A DNA stretch of 64,000 nucleotides from an uncultured Bacteroides sp. Its GTDB lineage: Bacteria; Bacteroidota; Bacteroidia; Bacteroidales; Bacteroidaceae. Where the stretch lies: NCBI RefSeq assembly GCF_910585845.1, contig NZ_CAJUHF010000004.1, positions 61,888 to 125,887 on the forward strand, written 5' to 3'. The notes beneath the pieces were generated by a model. It did no database searches, had not been told where the DNA came from, and worked only from the letters and a program-made list of their open reading frames with translations. Numbering within the stretch: the stretch's first letter is position 1; each line of letters opens with the position of its first letter. Of this stretch, positions 61,812-64,000 are shown piece by piece. Position numbers and translations under genes: made by a program.

Positions 61812-63104
61812 CTATAAAAGATAGAAAAAGATGAGTAAGAGGATGTTGATCGCAATGACACTGCCGAATCCGCGTAAGAGCCATTTCCGCAATGGGCTTC
61901 TGCGTCCGGCAAAGAACAGGGCATAACACAGGTTGACCGCAATGTTGCTCACGATGGCTTGCATGCAACAGGCTGTCACTACCAGTACGGCAATGCCTGA
62001 GCCTTGCAGCAGGTTCAGGATGAAAGGGGTGATATCACTCAGTCCGGCAATGAAGGACAAGGCGTTCAGACCGCCGGTGCCGGCATAGAGCAACGTGTAG
62101 TGTGTCACGATGGTGAATACTACGAAGAGGATGGCAAAGATGAGAGCTACCTTGAACTCCAGCGGGTTGCTGCTGTCTTCCTCCTCCATCTCCCTGTCGG
62201 TCGGGGAGACGGGTTGGCGTTTCCGGTGCAGCTGCCACGCTACTCCTGCCGTAACTAGGGACATGATGAGCAGGTAAGGATAGATCGTTGCCAGAATCTC
62301 TTGGCTGAATATCCCTATCAGTATGAGGAAGCGGAGAAACATCATACTGACAGCTAGGAGCATGGCGGCCGTATACTCCGGTGCCTCTTGTGCGGGCGCC
62401 TTGCGGCTCTTGCGTGCCAATACGGAGATGGTTGCCGTGCTGCTGTACAGACCGCCTATGATACCGGACACCAGTATGCCCGATTCGTGGAATACATATC
62501 GCTTGAGCAGATAGGAGAGATAGGAGATGCCGGACACGACCACCGTGGCGAGCCATACGGTATAAGGCGTCAGGTTGATGTCAGGAATCAGGTTGTCGTT
62601 GGGCAGGATAGGGAGGATGATGCCGCTGATGGCAAGGAACTTGGCAAGAGTGACCATTTCATCATTCTTCATGCGCTGCGCCAGCTCCGTAAAGGTATGC
62701 TTCAACTCTGTGAAAAGCAGTACGGTGACCACTACCATCACATAGAACCAGGAGGGTTGCGTGTCGACGATGGGCGCGATGCAGTACGTGATGAGGGCGA
62801 TGATGATGGTCGTCACCCCGAATACGTGGTATTGCGACTGTTTGACGTAGTAATTCAGACCGAGCAATAATCCCAATACGGCACCTCCCCCCATGAACAG
62901 GCGGTATTCCGTCGTATCGAGTATATAGAGCAGATACCCCAGAATCCCGATGAAGGTGAACGTACGGTCCGTACCGAACTGCGTTGTTTCTCCTTCGCGC
63001 TTCAGACTGATTCTTCGCTGTGAAAGTCCTATCAGTAAAGAGAATAAGGTCACTAATACAAAGGTGACCAGTTCCCTTGGCAGATATTCATACAGTTTCT
63101 CCAT
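61812..63104 (-). CDS. MgtC/SapB-DUF4010 membrane protein
   Basis: 430 aa, about twelve hydrophobic segments. N-terminal MgtC-like stretch: LLIGLSQRRISLKREGET..GTDRTFTFIGILGYL. The DUF4010 half follows with SGIIGGLYSSTATISVLARK and FIAGLSDITPFILNLLQGSG. Function is unknown; proteins of this type are linked to ion or small-molecule transport. Host gene on the right of the prophage. Confidence 0.85.
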   Translation of the reverse strand: MEKLYEYLPRELVTFVLVTLFSLLIGLSQRRISLKREGETTQFGTDRTFTFIGILGYLLYILDTTEYRLFMGGGAVLGLLLGLNYYVKQSQYHVFGVTTIIIALITYCIAPIVDTQPSWFYVMVVVTVLLFTELKHTFTELAQRMKNDEMVTLAKFLAISGIILPILPNDNLIPDINLTPYTVWLATVVVSGISYLSYLLKRYVFHESGILVSGIIGGLYSSTATISVLARKSRKAPAQEAPEYTAAMLLAVSMMFLRFLILIGIFSQEILATIYPYLLIMSLVTAGVAWQLHRKRQPVSPTDREMEEEDSSNPLEFKVALIFAILFVVFTIVTHYTLLYAGTGGLNALSFIAGLSDITPFILNLLQGSGIAVLVVTACCMQAIVSNIAVNLCYALFFAGRRSPLRKWLLRGFGSVIAINILLLIFFYLL

Positions 63105-63250
63105 ATTGCCCGGTATTAGATGGAAAATTGAAAATGAAAAATGAAGGAAAGTAACTCCTTATTTTCTCCTTTCTCTTTCTCTTCCTCTTCTCCTTTTCCT
63201 TTCCTTTTCTTTTCTATTTTCCTTTTCCCTTTTTCATTATAAAAAGTTTC

Positions 63251-63718
63251 TTACCACGTCGTGTACGGATGCTTCATCAGTTGCGAATTGTAATAGCGTA
63301 CATCGCCTGTCACTTCCCGACCGATAAAGTCCGGCTTCTCGAAAAACTCATCTTCCGAGGCGAGTTCCACTTCCGCCACGATCAGTCCTTCGTTCTCACC
63401 ATAAAATTCATCGACCTCGAACGTATGTCGTCCGCTGCGCACCAGGTAGCGGGTCTTATCTATCACTCCCGGTTCGCAGAGTTTCATCAGCTCTTCGGCT
63501 TCTTCCAAAGGCAGTTCCTTTTCCCATTCGTAGCGGCTGGTTCCCGAAGCGTTGGAAGCACCTTTTATCGTAAGATACCCTTTGCCGTCGCGGATGCGTA
63601 CACGTACCGTCCGCCCTCTTGCACTACTGATATAACCCTGCACGATGCGGCTTTGTTCATACGCTTTCGACTTATACTCTCCCGTCACGAGGAATTTGCG
63701 TTCTATTTCCTGCGACAT
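63251..63718 (-). CDS. CYTH-domain triphosphate tunnel protein
   Basis: 155 aa, one CYTH domain. It opens with MSQEIERKFLV (the ExExK metal/phosphate motif) and has RVRIRDGKGYLTIKG, KTRYLV and FEVDEFYGENEGLIVAEVEL, all tunnel-lining charged residues. Members hydrolyse inorganic triphosphate or adenylate nucleotides; the substrate here is not known. The next gene upstream ends 7 nt before its start. Confidence 0.93.
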   Translation of the reverse strand: MSQEIERKFLVTGEYKSKAYEQSRIVQGYISSARGRTVRVRIRDGKGYLTIKGASNASGTSRYEWEKELPLEEAEELMKLCEPGVIDKTRYLVRSGRHTFEVDEFYGENEGLIVAEVELASEDEFFEKPDFIGREVTGDVRYYNSQLMKHPYTTW

Positions 63719-63725
63719 CCGTCTG

Positions 63726-63863
63726 TCATTTACCTAAGAATGAATATCCTATCAGCATCACCAGCACCAGTATCAATGCAGACACACCGATAATCAGCAA
63801 CACTTTCTTGGCTTGTTGTTCTTCTTTGCGGCTATATGCGGCCTTTTTCTTGTTCTTTCCCAT
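63726..63863 (-). CDS. 45-aa single-pass membrane miniprotein
   Basis: MGKNKKKAAYSRKEEQQAKK is a basic cytoplasmic head followed by one TM helix (VLLIIGVSALILVLVMLIGY). Frame ends TGA at 63726, 7 nt before the CYTH start, so the two are probably co-transcribed. No known family. The remaining 63864-64000 shows no gene. Confidence 0.7.
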   Translation of the reverse strand: MGKNKKKAAYSRKEEQQAKKVLLIIGVSALILVLVMLIGYSFLGK

Positions 63864-64000
63864 AATGTTTTTTAGTTTTAAAGTTCAACTGCTAACAAAG
63901 TAACGGGAAATTTAGGAAGTTTCCAAACTAAAAGAAAGAAAAAATGGTTCTTCGTCACTTTTGGGGCAGTTCATGTGTTAAAGCTAATAAGTTTATTGCA

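Noticed and set aside
1..64000. tRNA or rRNA genes
   Set aside because: No cloverleaf-like or rRNA-like stretch was noticed by reading; a tRNA search program could not be run.

Overview
The window looks like a gut Bacteroides or Phocaeicola chromosome carrying one complete Mu-like transposable prophage. Supporting signs are Bacteroidetes-type -7 promoter boxes (TAnnTTTG) in front of many genes, a NigD-like protein, a SusC/TonB-type outer-membrane beta-barrel gene, an rpmH-efp neighbourhood and a Bacteroides-style pta-ackA pair. The species cannot be named from the sequence alone.

Host left flank (1-20142): a NigD-like fragment, rhodanese lipoprotein, rpmH, efp, a family 2 glycosyltransferase, radC, a MITE-like intergenic element, an Rpn/PD-(D/E)XK protein, a SufT-like protein, an lpxH-type phosphatase, alkaline phosphatase, ackA-pta, a three-gene operon of exported proteins, lrgA-lrgB, a DUF2156 protein, a GNAT protein, and most of a TonB-type outer-membrane receptor gene read on the minus strand.

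Prophage (20143-61463, about 41.3 kb): it interrupts the signal-peptide codons of that receptor gene. The first 11 codons and the promoter lie beyond the right end, and CATC is repeated at both junctions. Left to right it holds: end repeats, a small left-end gene, an array of five TTAGGGTTACA repeats, a LexA/S24-type repressor with three operator-like repeats, MuA-like transposase and MuB-like ATPase, a run of small early/middle genes including several Cys-rich miniproteins and a DUF3164 protein, and a minus-strand packaging/head block (TerS, TerL, DUF1320, DUF935 portal, MuF-metallopeptidase fusion, gpG-like, tail completion). A plus-strand block follows: ClpP-like protease/scaffold, capsid with a BACON-like domain, amidase, holin, spanin-like genes, tail tube, tail chaperone with a predicted -1 frameshift, tape measure, distal tail, hub and a 2299-aa tail fibre. 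The gene order and the retroelement resemble the published Bacteroides 'Hankyphage' type; this is recalled, not searched.

The most striking system is a diversity-generating retroelement (DGR). The 3' end of the tail-fibre gene holds a 113-nt variable repeat (57041-57153). A 113-nt template repeat lies at 57390-57502, followed by a reverse transcriptase with the DGR signature IGLRSSQ and YCDD. TR and VR differ at 12 positions, and every one is an A in TR, so the receptor-binding tip has been rewritten by A-directed mutagenesis. To the right lie a long inverted repeat, a possible HTH protein, and an ABC-ATPase/GNAT fusion in the position that mom occupies in phage Mu.

Host right flank (61464-64000): the severed 5' end and promoter of the receptor gene, a MgtC/DUF4010 membrane protein, a CYTH-domain protein and a 45-aa membrane miniprotein.
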